Shown here one piece after another: positions 24,999 to 33,152 of a stretch of DNA of 46,250 bases; the first letter of the stretch is position 1, and every line of letters starts with the position of its first letter. The DNA comes from Oceanobacillus halophilus. Lineage in GTDB: Bacteria; Bacillota; Bacilli; Bacillales; Amphibacillaceae. The position numbers and the translations under genes were made by a program. The notes beneath the pieces are model-generated. The model was given only the letters and a program-made list of their open reading frames with translations, did no database searches and was not told where the DNA came from. The stretch is from NCBI RefSeq assembly GCF_003628505.1, contig NZ_RBZP01000026.1, positions 1 through 46,250 on the forward strand, written 5' to 3'.

Positions 24999-25625
24999 AT
25001 GAAAGAATACTACTATGATAAATTGCTGAACATCAGGACAAGGAGAGACAGGAACAACTCCTCGGGCGCATCTATCCATTACCATCCGTATGAACCCACA
25101 CCGTACAGTGCCCTAGAGAAACTATTCAGTGAATATGAAATCAAAGAAAACGATCGTATAGTTGATTTTGGATGTGGAATGGGAAGGTTAAATTTCTTCG
25201 TCCATTATTTTTATCACGCATCAGTTGTTGGTATTGAAATGAATAAGGATTTCCATGAAAAAGCGTTAATTAACCAGAATGAATACTTAAAAAAGTGGAA
25301 GCGGAATACTGATAAAATTCAATTCCTTAGTTGTTTGGCTGAGGACTATAAGATTAAGGAAACAGATAATCGCTTCTATTTCTTTCATCCATTTTCCATT
25401 CAGATTTTCCGTAAAGTAATTCAGAATATATTAATTTCGGTAGAAGAAACAGACCGGGAATTAGAATTAATTTTATATTATGCACATGATGATTATATTT
25501 ACTTTTTGGATAATGAAACATACTTTAATTTGGTTAAGGAGATAAAATTGCCGGGTCTATATGAACGAAATCCATACGAACATTTTTTAATTTATCGACT
25601 TGATTATCAAGGGAAACAAATTTAA
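24999..25625 (+). CDS. Class I SAM-dependent methyltransferase
   Basis: A 208-residue predicted methyltransferase. The SAM-binding loop is VDFGCGMGRLNFF (about 55-67), followed by an acidic end of strand 2 in VVGIEMNKDFHEKA. Motif IV is not the usual D/N-PP-Y; the segment RFYFFHPFSIQIFRKVIQ sits there instead. That resembles small methyltransferases of unknown substrate found in Bacillus. An AGTTGGAGAG ribosome site precedes the ATG. It is followed, 100 nt on, by an acetyltransferase gene. Confidence 0.8.
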   Translation: MKEYYYDKLLNIRTRRDRNNSSGASIHYHPYEPTPYSALEKLFSEYEIKENDRIVDFGCGMGRLNFFVHYFYHASVVGIEMNKDFHEKALINQNEYLKKWKRNTDKIQFLSCLAEDYKIKETDNRFYFFHPFSIQIFRKVIQNILISVEETDRELELILYYAHDDYIYFLDNETYFNLVKEIKLPGLYERNPYEHFLIYRLDYQGKQI

Positions 25626-25727
25626 TATTTGAATAGATGGACAGGAGTTCAGGAAATTTTTACTATCCCTACTAGGTAGGGGGGGAAATTGAGCAAAAGT
25701 AGTATGAATATAGAGGGGAATATTAGG

Positions 25728-26495
25728 ATGAAGGAAATTACATTTAAAAATATTAATATTATAGGAAATGTGATAGTAGAAAATGAACTTTATAAACAAG
25801 TACATTACCCTGAAATGATTATTCGTTATGATAGTAATTTTATAGAATTTAAGAAAATGCCTTCTCTTATCAAACTACAAGAGGCGGAGACATATCTTAG
25901 AGACTTTCATAAAAAGCATAACCAGCAACATGTGAAGTTTTACTTTCCTGAAAACGAAAAACCATGTGAGGAAATACTTACTTATCTTCGTTTCCAGAAG
26001 TATGATATTGGTTTTTTAGAGCTGTATGCTATTCAGCCGGAAAACTTCCCTGCAGTTGATAACCATCCAGAAATTGACATTCAGGAAGTGAACGAACAGA
26101 ATTTTAATGCATATATCAAATTGCAATATGAAATAGATAGGCAGTTTGGAGAAGACTTTGCTAAGCAGAAGATAGATTTAAATACGAAGCATTATTTTGA
26201 TTCGGGCATTATGCAGATAATTGCTTATTATCAGGGGGAGCCTGTGGGAAGCATGGATGTGATTATTTCTGATGAGACCGCAGAAATTGATGGTTTAGAA
26301 GTAAAAAAAGCTGTGCAAAGAAAAGGAATAGGAAGCAGGTTGCAGCAATATGTAATGGATAAGTTCTCTGATAAAACGATCATACTCGTTGCAGATGGAG
26401 AGGACACTCCAAAAGAAATGTATAAGAGGCAGGGTTATCAATACTTAGGGTATCAATATGAAGTGCAGAAAATAGAAGAACCAAATAAATCTTAG
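25728..26495 (+). CDS. GNAT family N-acetyltransferase
   Basis: A predicted acetyl-CoA-dependent acetyltransferase. The C-terminal half (about 115-250) is a GNAT domain, with acceptor strand EPVGSMDVII and the acetyl-CoA loop VKKAVQRKGIGSRLQQYVMD (Q/RxxGxG). The N-terminal half is less typical and may be a second, degenerate GNAT lobe. Three starts are in frame: TTG 25689 (after a run of G), ATG 25704, and ATG 25728 (9 nt after GAGGGG). The last is chosen because similarity-like sequence starts there (255 aa), but the first would give 268 aa. Substrate unknown. Confidence 0.78.
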   Translation: MKEITFKNINIIGNVIVENELYKQVHYPEMIIRYDSNFIEFKKMPSLIKLQEAETYLRDFHKKHNQQHVKFYFPENEKPCEEILTYLRFQKYDIGFLELYAIQPENFPAVDNHPEIDIQEVNEQNFNAYIKLQYEIDRQFGEDFAKQKIDLNTKHYFDSGIMQIIAYYQGEPVGSMDVIISDETAEIDGLEVKKAVQRKGIGSRLQQYVMDKFSDKTIILVADGEDTPKEMYKRQGYQYLGYQYEVQKIEEPNKS

Positions 26496-26539
26496 TGTAG
26501 AATGTATATATGAGATATCTATAACCAATAAAGAGGTTT

Positions 26540-26877
26540 GGACATAACTAAAGTGTTTAACTCAGAAAACGAACAATGTGCACATTTTTTTCCTGCAGGA
26601 GTCGTCTGCACTCCACTCCAATCGACCAGCTTACTAGTGATCAATATATTTATGCAAAGTTACATGCAAAAATTTAAAAAGTACCAAATTAGCGAAGGCA
26701 ATACACGGAGACTTCTGCGGGAGCAAAAGCATAGGTGAGACCCCGCAGTGCGACAGCACGAGGAGGCTCACCAGCTGCCCGCGAAGAGCGTAGTGTATTT
26801 CCGTAGCGGGTTATATAGCAATATTCTTAATTATAGTAATCCATATTTTAAATAAAATGTAAAAAAAGAGCCTTTAT
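26540..26877. repeat. Dispersed intergenic repeat, long form (copy D)
   Basis: The gap between the acetyltransferase and lipase genes is filled by a repeat. Read on the minus strand it matches the element at 45838-46250 block by block. Shared blocks are AAATACACTACGC, AGCTGGTGAGCCTCCT, TCTCACC.ATGCT, CCCGCAG, GTCTCCGTGTATT.CCTTCG, CTAATTTGGT and GATTGGAG.GGAG.GCAG. Its end at 26861-26877 (AAAAAAAGAGCCTTTATTT) is the family terminus GGCTCTTTT reversed. The lipase stop codon lies inside the terminal motif shared with copy C. A 66-codon frame within it is not a real gene. Confidence 0.75.
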
Positions 26878-27774
26878 TTAAGATGGCACATTTCCAGAAA
26901 CAAAAGGTTTGATGTTATCTTTGGCTTCAAGAAAGAGTTCAAGCTGGCTATACTTGCTTTCAGCTTCTGTATATCCTTGCAAATATAAATTCTTAAGCTT
27001 TTCCTTATTATTATCAAATCTGGTTGCGGTTAATGGCTGTTCAGGTTGTATGATAAAGACTTCATTTGTTTTTTCCATTTCATAGATTTGCTTCATTGTA
27101 TCGTTATATATTTGATGTCTGTCACGAAGTATCTTAATAAGTTCAGGTTTATCTTTAAAGATTCGTTTAAAAAACCAATTTAATTTGGTTGCTTTTTTGA
27201 TATACCCTCTATTTCTAGTAAGTACAACAATATGTTTTTTCATACCTTGCTTAACTAATGGTCGTATCGGGATAGGGTCAGATACTCCCCCATCCATTAA
27301 TTCCATATTATTATATGTAATACTCGGTGCTAACACAGGTAAGGAACAGGAAGCTCGAGTAATAGTAAATAGTTCCTCTTGTGATTGGTATTTATCAAAG
27401 TAAACTGGATCACCGGTATGAATATTGGTTGTTCCAATAATAAATTTAGTCGGTGAATTTAAAAAGGCCACAAGATCTAATGGGACAATTTCACGAGGAA
27501 TTTTATCAAATATATAATCCATCCCAAATATTTCTTTGTTACGGATCCAGTTTTTGATAGATACCGCATCTTTATGGTTCGTCACTTCCTCTAGAATTTT
27601 ATAGTTACGAGTTCGTTGTTTTGTGATATAGGAGCTGCCAATCAGTGCACCTGACGAAGCAGTTGCGACGACAGGGAATTCGATGCATTTATCAAGGAAT
27701 AAATCTAGAACTCCAGCCGTATAGGCGCTTCTCATCCCCCCGCCTTCTAACAAAAGCCCTGTATTTTCTATCAA
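26878..27774 (-). CDS. Patatin-like phospholipase family protein
   Basis: A predicted cytoplasmic lipid acyl hydrolase (298 aa). The oxyanion-hole loop LLLEGGGMRSAYTAGVLD is at about 7-24. The nucleophile is Ser40 in VATASSGALIG, and the Asp161 of the Ser-Asp dyad is in MDGGVSDPIPI. The nucleophile elbow is normally GxSxG, but here the first Gly is Thr (TASSG), a change worth noting. The start is TTG at 27774. An extended -10 (TGGTATAAT) lies at 27867-27859 on the minus strand. The stop codon falls within the end of a dispersed repeat, so the extreme C-terminus may have been altered by the insertion. Substrate unknown. Confidence 0.83.
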   Translation of the reverse strand: MIENTGLLLEGGGMRSAYTAGVLDLFLDKCIEFPVVATASSGALIGSSYITKQRTRNYKILEEVTNHKDAVSIKNWIRNKEIFGMDYIFDKIPREIVPLDLVAFLNSPTKFIIGTTNIHTGDPVYFDKYQSQEELFTITRASCSLPVLAPSITYNNMELMDGGVSDPIPIRPLVKQGMKKHIVVLTRNRGYIKKATKLNWFFKRIFKDKPELIKILRDRHQIYNDTMKQIYEMEKTNEVFIIQPEQPLTATRFDNNKEKLKNLYLQGYTEAESKYSQLELFLEAKDNIKPFVSGNVPS

Positions 27775-27858
27775 TTACGCACACTTCCCTTTCTTTCTGT
27801 TAAACAATGTAAAGCATTCGTTAGGACTAGTACCTTTCTTTCGATTTCATATAAAACT

Positions 27859-27867
27859 ATTATACCA
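27859..27867 (-). promoter_or_regulatory. Extended -10 promoter of patatin-like gene
   Basis: TGGTATAAT on the minus strand, about 85 nt before the TTG start. No good -35 is seen. Confidence 0.5.
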
Positions 27868-27956
27868 AGTATATCAAACACTGGATGTTTTAGAATACTG
27901 CTAAATCAATGGAAGAAGTTGGTTGCATTTTGTATTCACTTTACATAAACTAATAA

Positions 27957-27972
27957 TCAAACAAGTATTTGA
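27957..27972 (+). promoter_or_regulatory. CadC operator (cadO)
   Basis: TCAAA-CAAGTA-TTTGA is an inverted repeat with 6-nt spacing. It has the same arms and spacing as the known cad operator of Staphylococcus plasmid pI258. It lies 14 nt before the cadC start and downstream of a TTTACA at 27940-27945, which would be the -35 (the -10 overlaps the operator). Confidence 0.8.
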
Positions 27973-27986
27973 ATGAGGGGATTCCT

Positions 27987-28352
27987 TTGGGTAAAGATGT
28001 CTGTGAGATAACATGTATTGATGAAGAAAAGGTAACAAGTGTAAGACAAAATCTTTCTGAACAAAATACTTTGGAAGTAGCGAAGATATTTAAAGCTTTA
28101 TCAGATGATACAAGAATAAAAATCGCTTATGCTCTTTCTATGGAAAATGAGTTATGTGTATGTGATGTAGCTAATATTGTTGGTGCGACAACAGCTACTG
28201 CATCTCATCATTTGCGGTTGTTAAGGAATATAGGGTTGGCAAAATATCGTAAAAACGGAAAACTGGTTTTCTATTCTATTGATGACGAACATGTTAAACA
28301 ATTAATTCAATTTGCCTTCTCAGGAAGAAAGGAGGAAGTTGAAATTGGCTGA
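27987..28352 (+). CDS. cadC: ArsR/SmtB family metal-sensing repressor CadC
   Basis: CadC represses the cad operon and lets go when Cd(II), Pb(II) or Zn(II) binds. The protein (121 aa) is an ArsR-family winged helix. The alpha-3N metal site is readable: Cys6 and Cys10 in VCEITC, Cys57 and Cys59 in ELCVCD. The recognition helix lies in [12 protein letters not shown]. Start choice: TTG at 27969 is in frame but overlaps the operator, while TTG at 27987 is 6 nt after GAGGGGA and gives the usual CadC N-terminus. It overlaps cadA at its end, so the two form one operon. Confidence 0.93.
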   Translation: MGKDVCEITCIDEEKVTSVRQNLSEQNTLEVAKIFKALSDDTRIKIAYALSMENELCVCDVANIVGATTATASHHLRLLRNIGLAKYRKNGKLVFYSIDDEHVKQLIQFAFSGRKEEVEIG

Positions 28353-30501
28353 TGAAGTTGTAAAAGATCAGAAACATACCTACCTGGTTCAGGGGTTCTC
28401 TTGTGCAAATTGTGCGGGGAAATTTGAAAGAAATGTAAAAGAGTTACCTCAAGTTTATGATGCAAAGGTTAACTTTGGAGCATCAAAAATTTCTGTATAT
28501 GGTGAAGTAACTGTAGATGAGCTGGAAAAAGCAGGGGCGTTTGAAAACTTAAAGGTAACGCCAGAAAGAAAACGAGGAGAAAGCAGACCCGAAAATAATG
28601 AGCAGAGTCAGGAGAAAGTGTCTTTTCTTAGTAAATATAGTACATTACTAACTTCTCTTTTATTTGTTGTATTTGGCTACATCTCCCAATTTGTTAATGG
28701 CGAGGATAATTTGGTGACCGTTTTGCTTTTCCTTGCCGCTATCGTGATGGGTGGCTATTCTTTATTTATTGTCGGCTTTCAAAACTTGCGTAAATTAGAT
28801 TTCGATATGAAGACATTGATGACTGTTGCAATTATCGGTGCAGCTCTGATAGGCGAATGGGCAGAGGGAGCAGTTGTTGTTATTCTCTTTGCTATAAGTG
28901 AGGCCCTAGAAAGTTATTCGATGGATAAAGCGAGACAGTCGATTCGCTCACTTATGGATATTGCCCCAAATGAAGCGCTCATTAGAAGAAAAGGAGAAGA
29001 AATAACGGTTGGTGTGGAGGACATTGCAATTGGCGATATTATGATTGTTAAGCCTGGTCAAAAGATTGCAATGGACGGTGTTGTCGTTAATGGTCATTCA
29101 GCAGTAAATCAAGCGGCTATTACAGGGGAGTCTGTTCCGGTTGAAAAAAGGTTAAATGATGAAGTGTTTGCTGGAACCATTAATGAAGAAGGACTACTGG
29201 AAGTAAAAGTAAATAAATTAGTAGAAGATACGACTATTTCAAAAATTATCTATTTAGTTGAAGAAGCTCAAGCAGAAAAAGCACCTTCCCAAGCATTTGT
29301 TGATAAATTCGCTAAATATTATACACCCATCATTATGGTTATCGCAGCCTTAGTTGCAGTGATTCCACCACTTCTGTTTGCCGGTAGCTGGGAAACTTGG
29401 GTTTACCAAGGATTAGCAGTTTTAGTGGTAGGCTGTCCTTGTGCACTTGTAATTTCCACACCGGTATCTATAGTGACAGCCATTGGAAATGCTGCTAAAC
29501 ACGGTGTTCTTGTAAAGGGTGGTGTTTATCTGGAAGAAATGGGCGCAATCAAGGCTATTGCTTTTGATAAGACAGGTACCTTAACAAAAGGAGTACCAAC
29601 AGTAACAGATTTTAAGGTGTTTGATGAAACTGCTGATGAGCGAGAAATATTAGCCTTAATAACAGCTCTGGAGTATCGCTCTCAGCACCCACTTGCATCT
29701 GCTATTGCTGCAAAGGCGGATAAAGAAAATGTTTCCTATAAGGAAGTTCCAGTGGAAGACTTTACATCGATTACCGGAAAAGGGATTAAAGGCACAATTT
29801 ATGGGCAGACATACTACATTGGCAGCCCAAATTTATTTAAAGAAATCACACTACCGCTAGACGAACAAGTTGAAAGATGTATTACTGCGTTCCAGAATCA
29901 AGGTAAAACAGCCATGGTTGCTGGAACAGATGATGAAATACTTGCTGTAGTAGCCGTTGCAGATGAGGTAAGGGAAACAAGCAGTAAAGTGATTGAAAAA
30001 CTCCATCGATTGGGAGTTCATAAAACGATTATGCTAACTGGAGATAATCAAAAAGCAGCACAGGCCATTGGAAATCAAGTAGGGGTTACAGATGTAGAAG
30101 CTGAATTACTTCCAAAAGATAAGTTAGTTGCTGTGAAAAAATTAAACAATGAATATGGCAGTGTATCAATGATTGGCGATGGAATTAATGATGCTCCTGC
30201 ATTAGCTGCCTCTACAGTCGGGATTGCAATGGGCGGTGCAGGTACAGACACAGCACTTGAAACAGCCGACGTAGCATTAATGGGAGATGATTTGAGTAAA
30301 CTGCCATTTACCGTGAAACTAAGCAGAAAAACACTAGCAATTATTAAACAAAACATTACATTCTCAATCGGGATAAAATTAGTTGCCTTACTATTAGTTG
30401 TACCAGGATGGCTCACGTTATGGATCGCAATTTTAGCAGATATGGGGGCTACTCTTCTCGTAACAGCAAATGGACTCAGATTGCTTGGTGTAAAGGAATA
30501 A
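28345..30501 (+). CDS. cadA: Heavy-metal translocating P-type ATPase CadA (Cd/Zn/Pb efflux)
   Basis: A P1B-2-type ATPase that pumps divalent soft metals out of the cell. The product is 718 aa. The N-terminal metal-binding (HMA) domain has CxxC at Cys20-Cys23 ([11 protein letters not shown]). The membrane CPC motif is at 364-366 ([11 protein letters not shown]). The phosphorylated Asp408 is in DKTGTLTKG, the HP locus is SQHPLASAI, and the hinge is [15 protein letters not shown]-terminal membrane helix with an intramembrane Asp ([11 protein letters not shown]) is typical of Cd/Zn pumps rather than copper pumps. TTG at 28345 is 9 nt after AAAGGAGG; it overlaps the cadC end by 8 nt. Confidence 0.96.
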   Translation: MADEVVKDQKHTYLVQGFSCANCAGKFERNVKELPQVYDAKVNFGASKISVYGEVTVDELEKAGAFENLKVTPERKRGESRPENNEQSQEKVSFLSKYSTLLTSLLFVVFGYISQFVNGEDNLVTVLLFLAAIVMGGYSLFIVGFQNLRKLDFDMKTLMTVAIIGAALIGEWAEGAVVVILFAISEALESYSMDKARQSIRSLMDIAPNEALIRRKGEEITVGVEDIAIGDIMIVKPGQKIAMDGVVVNGHSAVNQAAITGESVPVEKRLNDEVFAGTINEEGLLEVKVNKLVEDTTISKIIYLVEEAQAEKAPSQAFVDKFAKYYTPIIMVIAALVAVIPPLLFAGSWETWVYQGLAVLVVGCPCALVISTPVSIVTAIGNAAKHGVLVKGGVYLEEMGAIKAIAFDKTGTLTKGVPTVTDFKVFDETADEREILALITALEYRSQHPLASAIAAKADKENVSYKEVPVEDFTSITGKGIKGTIYGQTYYIGSPNLFKEITLPLDEQVERCITAFQNQGKTAMVAGTDDEILAVVAVADEVRETSSKVIEKLHRLGVHKTIMLTGDNQKAAQAIGNQVGVTDVEAELLPKDKLVAVKKLNNEYGSVSMIGDGINDAPALAASTVGIAMGGAGTDTALETADVALMGDDLSKLPFTVKLSRKTLAIIKQNITFSIGIKLVALLLVVPGWLTLWIAILADMGATLLVTANGLRLLGVKE

Positions 30502-30506
30502 GTTTG

Positions 30507-30544
30507 AAAGCGAACAGGTCTTTATGAGAACTGTTCGCTTTTTT
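30507..30544 (+). terminator. Terminator of cadCA operon
   Basis: The stem AAGCGAACAG/CTGTTCGCTT with a 13-nt loop is followed by TTTT. Confidence 0.9.
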
Positions 30545-30590
30545 AGGCAGATAGGAGAATACAATACTTTCTTCCTGCATAAGGCGGGCT

Positions 30591-30630
30591 TTGGCTGTCG
30601 CCGAAAGGTTTGGCGACAGCCAAGTTTTCT
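30591..30630 (+). terminator. Second, GC-rich hairpin after cadA
   Basis: A perfect 12-bp stem TTGGCTGTCGCC/GGCGACAGCCAA with a 9-nt loop is followed by GTTTTCT. It lies 47 nt after the first terminator and just before the convergent pullulanase gene. It may be a second terminator or a stray palindromic repeat unit. Confidence 0.6.
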
Positions 30631-30680
30631 AATGTTTGTGCGTTAGATGCTAATGTTCATATTTAGGTGCTTATAAAGCA

Positions 30681-32837
30681 TTACTTTTCTGCATTTCCAA
30701 TAAAATTGGCTTCCACCATTCTGCCAATCTTTTTGCGGGATTTTTGCACTACCATCAATTCATAAGGATCAATGGAAGCATATTCACCTATGATCAGACT
30801 GTATTCTTTTTTCTTTATATTGGTAACAGCAATTTTCCATTGCCCTGGAGAAGGAAGCTGTAGGGTATAACTCTTCTTTGTCGGATTGGCATATACAGAA
30901 AAATCAGCCTCATCTCCTAGTAAAGTTATTCCAATAACTGGTTTAGGAGTTTCTAAAACATAGAATCTGCGACGTATTTCATTTTTTGTTTTTAATCGGA
31001 AAACCTCATATTTCTTTCTTAATGATATCAATTGTTTCACAAAGCGGATATTTTCTGTTTCGAGCTCTCGTTTCCCCCAGTCCAACTGATTGATTTCATC
31101 CTTTGCAATATAACTATTTTCAACTCCTTGTTTGGTGCGGTACCATTCCTGTCCTGCATGAAGAAAAGGTACTCCCTGGCTTAGTAGCGTCAGTCCTGTT
31201 GCAAGCTGATGCATTTTCTTTCGGTCCAATTCAGTGGCCCTTGGATTCGTTAGTAAAAGACGATCCCATAATGTATGGTTATCATGGCATTCCACATAAT
31301 TAATGGTTTGCGATACTTCCGATACAAAAGGAATGCCAAACTCTTCAAGAACGCATCCTGAAAGTAAATGTGGCAACCTCTCCTTAAAATGTCCATCTCC
31401 ATTTATAAAACCAGTATCATCATGGTGAAATAAGCTGCCTTTGATTGTATCCCGAAAAAAGTCATTGAAGAAATGTATGTCTTTTAGCATATGAGAGTTT
31501 GTGTTCGTTGCCTTTTGATGAGTTGTAAGAGCAGTTGGCAAATCCCATCCTTCACCTAATAGCATGATTGGTGTGGACTCTTTTTTACATCGTTCTGCGA
31601 TCTGTGTCATTGTATCTATATCTAGTGAACCCAATAAATCAAAACGAAAACCATCTACTTGATATTCTCTTAGCCAAAAATCAACTGTATCTAAGATGAA
31701 TTTTCTTGCCATTTTTCGTTCGGATGCAAAATCATTTCCGACTCCAGTTCCATTGCTAAGTGTTCTGTCTGGATGATAACGGAAATAGTATCCTGGAACC
31801 ATCTTTTCAAATGTAGATTCCTCCATGATGAAAACATGGTTATACACAACGTCTAATATTACGGACAGATCTTCCTGGTGGAAAGTTTCAATCATCAATT
31901 TACACTCGTTTATCCGGGCAATGGGGTCCTCTGGAAATATAGAATAACTGCCTTCAGGAGCTTGGAAATAAAGAGGATCATATCCCCAGTTATAAGAACC
32001 ATCTGGATGAAGTTCATCTACCCTAGCAAAATCATTGATAGGCAAAAGTTGAACGTGTGTAACTCCCAATTCTTTTATATAGGAAAGAGCAGTTGTAAAA
32101 TTATTTTCAGTTTTCGTATTTTTTTCTGTTAAACCAATAAATTTCCCTTTACTTTTAACCCCGCTATCTTTATGAATAGTGGCATCTCTAACGTGGAGTT
32201 CATAAATAATGCTGTCTTGCAGATGTTCCATTTTAGGTCTTGAGTTCGTCTCTCCACTCAATTGTTTCGTTCTTGATAAGTCAACAATGATTCCTTTTTC
32301 ACTATTTGGCAGCATGGATTTAGCATAAGGATCATTGACACATCTTGTTTGTCCATTTACGGTGATTTGAAATTCATAGGGATAGCCATGCCAATCACCT
32401 TCAATTAGAAATTTCCATATTCCTCTTTCATGCTTCTTAAGAGGATAGATCTGATCATTTAATATTAAGTCAACAGATACCGCAGTTGGAGCCCAAACAG
32501 AGAAAGTAGTTTGCAAACGGTCGCAAATGGCACCTAGTTCTGTATCAAGATTAGCATACTTTTCATCAAACCAATTCGTTCGAACAATGGATCCTGGAAA
32601 AATTGGAATCTTTGTATCTCCCCAATGGAGATACAAATTCTCGCCCATTGGCAGTTCTTCATGAAAACGAATCTTAATCATTTTTTCATCGATAACCTGT
32701 TCTACTTTTGTTTGAATGTAGATCTCTTTTGCTTCCCAATATATAGTTGGATAATGATTTTGACCCAGTAATTTTTTAACATCACCAATAACGGATAATT
32801 CATGTATATTATCAATCCATGCAACTTGATTTTTCAC
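30681..32837 (-). CDS. pulA: Type I pullulanase (cytosolic)
   Basis: The enzyme cuts alpha-1,6 branch bonds in glycogen, pullulan or limit dextrins. The product (718 aa) has no signal peptide, so it works inside the cell. N-terminal beta domains precede a CBM48-like module (TFSVWAPTAVSVDL) and the GH13 barrel. Signatures are the type I pullulanase motif YNWGYDP (about 282-288), the nucleophile Asp of VDGFRFDLLG (about 400), the acid/base Glu of LLGEGWD (about 429), and HDN. Start: TTG at 32846 sits directly against AAGGAG, while GTG at 32837 is 9 nt from it, so GTG is chosen. It is divergent from glgB, and its role is probably glycogen debranching alongside GlgP. Confidence 0.93.
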   Translation of the reverse strand: MKNQVAWIDNIHELSVIGDVKKLLGQNHYPTIYWEAKEIYIQTKVEQVIDEKMIKIRFHEELPMGENLYLHWGDTKIPIFPGSIVRTNWFDEKYANLDTELGAICDRLQTTFSVWAPTAVSVDLILNDQIYPLKKHERGIWKFLIEGDWHGYPYEFQITVNGQTRCVNDPYAKSMLPNSEKGIIVDLSRTKQLSGETNSRPKMEHLQDSIIYELHVRDATIHKDSGVKSKGKFIGLTEKNTKTENNFTTALSYIKELGVTHVQLLPINDFARVDELHPDGSYNWGYDPLYFQAPEGSYSIFPEDPIARINECKLMIETFHQEDLSVILDVVYNHVFIMEESTFEKMVPGYYFRYHPDRTLSNGTGVGNDFASERKMARKFILDTVDFWLREYQVDGFRFDLLGSLDIDTMTQIAERCKKESTPIMLLGEGWDLPTALTTHQKATNTNSHMLKDIHFFNDFFRDTIKGSLFHHDDTGFINGDGHFKERLPHLLSGCVLEEFGIPFVSEVSQTINYVECHDNHTLWDRLLLTNPRATELDRKKMHQLATGLTLLSQGVPFLHAGQEWYRTKQGVENSYIAKDEINQLDWGKRELETENIRFVKQLISLRKKYEVFRLKTKNEIRRRFYVLETPKPVIGITLLGDEADFSVYANPTKKSYTLQLPSPGQWKIAVTNIKKKEYSLIIGEYASIDPYELMVVQKSRKKIGRMVEANFIGNAEK

Positions 32838-32871
32838 AGGAAGCAACTCCTTCTTAGTATCTATGCATATT

Positions 32872-32899
32872 AGTATATGTAGATATTCTAAATATGCAA
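32872..32899 (-). promoter_or_regulatory. Probable pulA promoter
   Basis: On the minus strand TTGCAT (32899-32894), a 16-nt spacer and TATACT (32877-32872), 34 nt before the pulA start. Confidence 0.5.
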
Positions 32900-32973
32900 A
32901 TATACGTATTCTTTAAAACGATAATAACCTTTTATTCCATACATTAAACAGAGTTTACTGGAGCTTAATAGTT

Positions 32974-33022
32974 TTCGACATTAATAGAGCGGATTAACTT
33001 TAAATTAGCGACATTTGTCGAA
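32974..33022. promoter_or_regulatory. Inverted repeat in pulA-glgB divergent region
   Basis: TTCGACA at 32974-32980 faces TGTCGAA at 33016-33022. A second half site CGACA at 33009-33013 forms a tight inverted repeat with TGTCG (33016-33020). Its place between divergent glycogen breakdown and synthesis genes makes it a candidate operator. No regulator can be named. Nothing else is seen in the 315-nt gap besides the pulA promoter. Confidence 0.35.
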
Positions 33023-33152
33023 CGAATCTTCAGAAATTTCATTGAAGTGAATGGTTATTCATCCTATAATTATTCCTATATTAAAAGGTATTTCCGCATT
33101 ATTTTCGTTATGTCGGGTTCCTGCCTATTGGTTTAAGGAGGTATCATCGTTT

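Noticed and set aside
26538..26738. 66-codon frame after the acetyltransferase gene
   Set aside because: It lies inside the dispersed repeat and changes frame relative to the other copy.
33051..33152. Upstream ATG start for glgB adding 34 residues
   Set aside because: The extra residues are hydrophobic and unlike the family; a clean AAGGAGG lies just before the downstream TTG.
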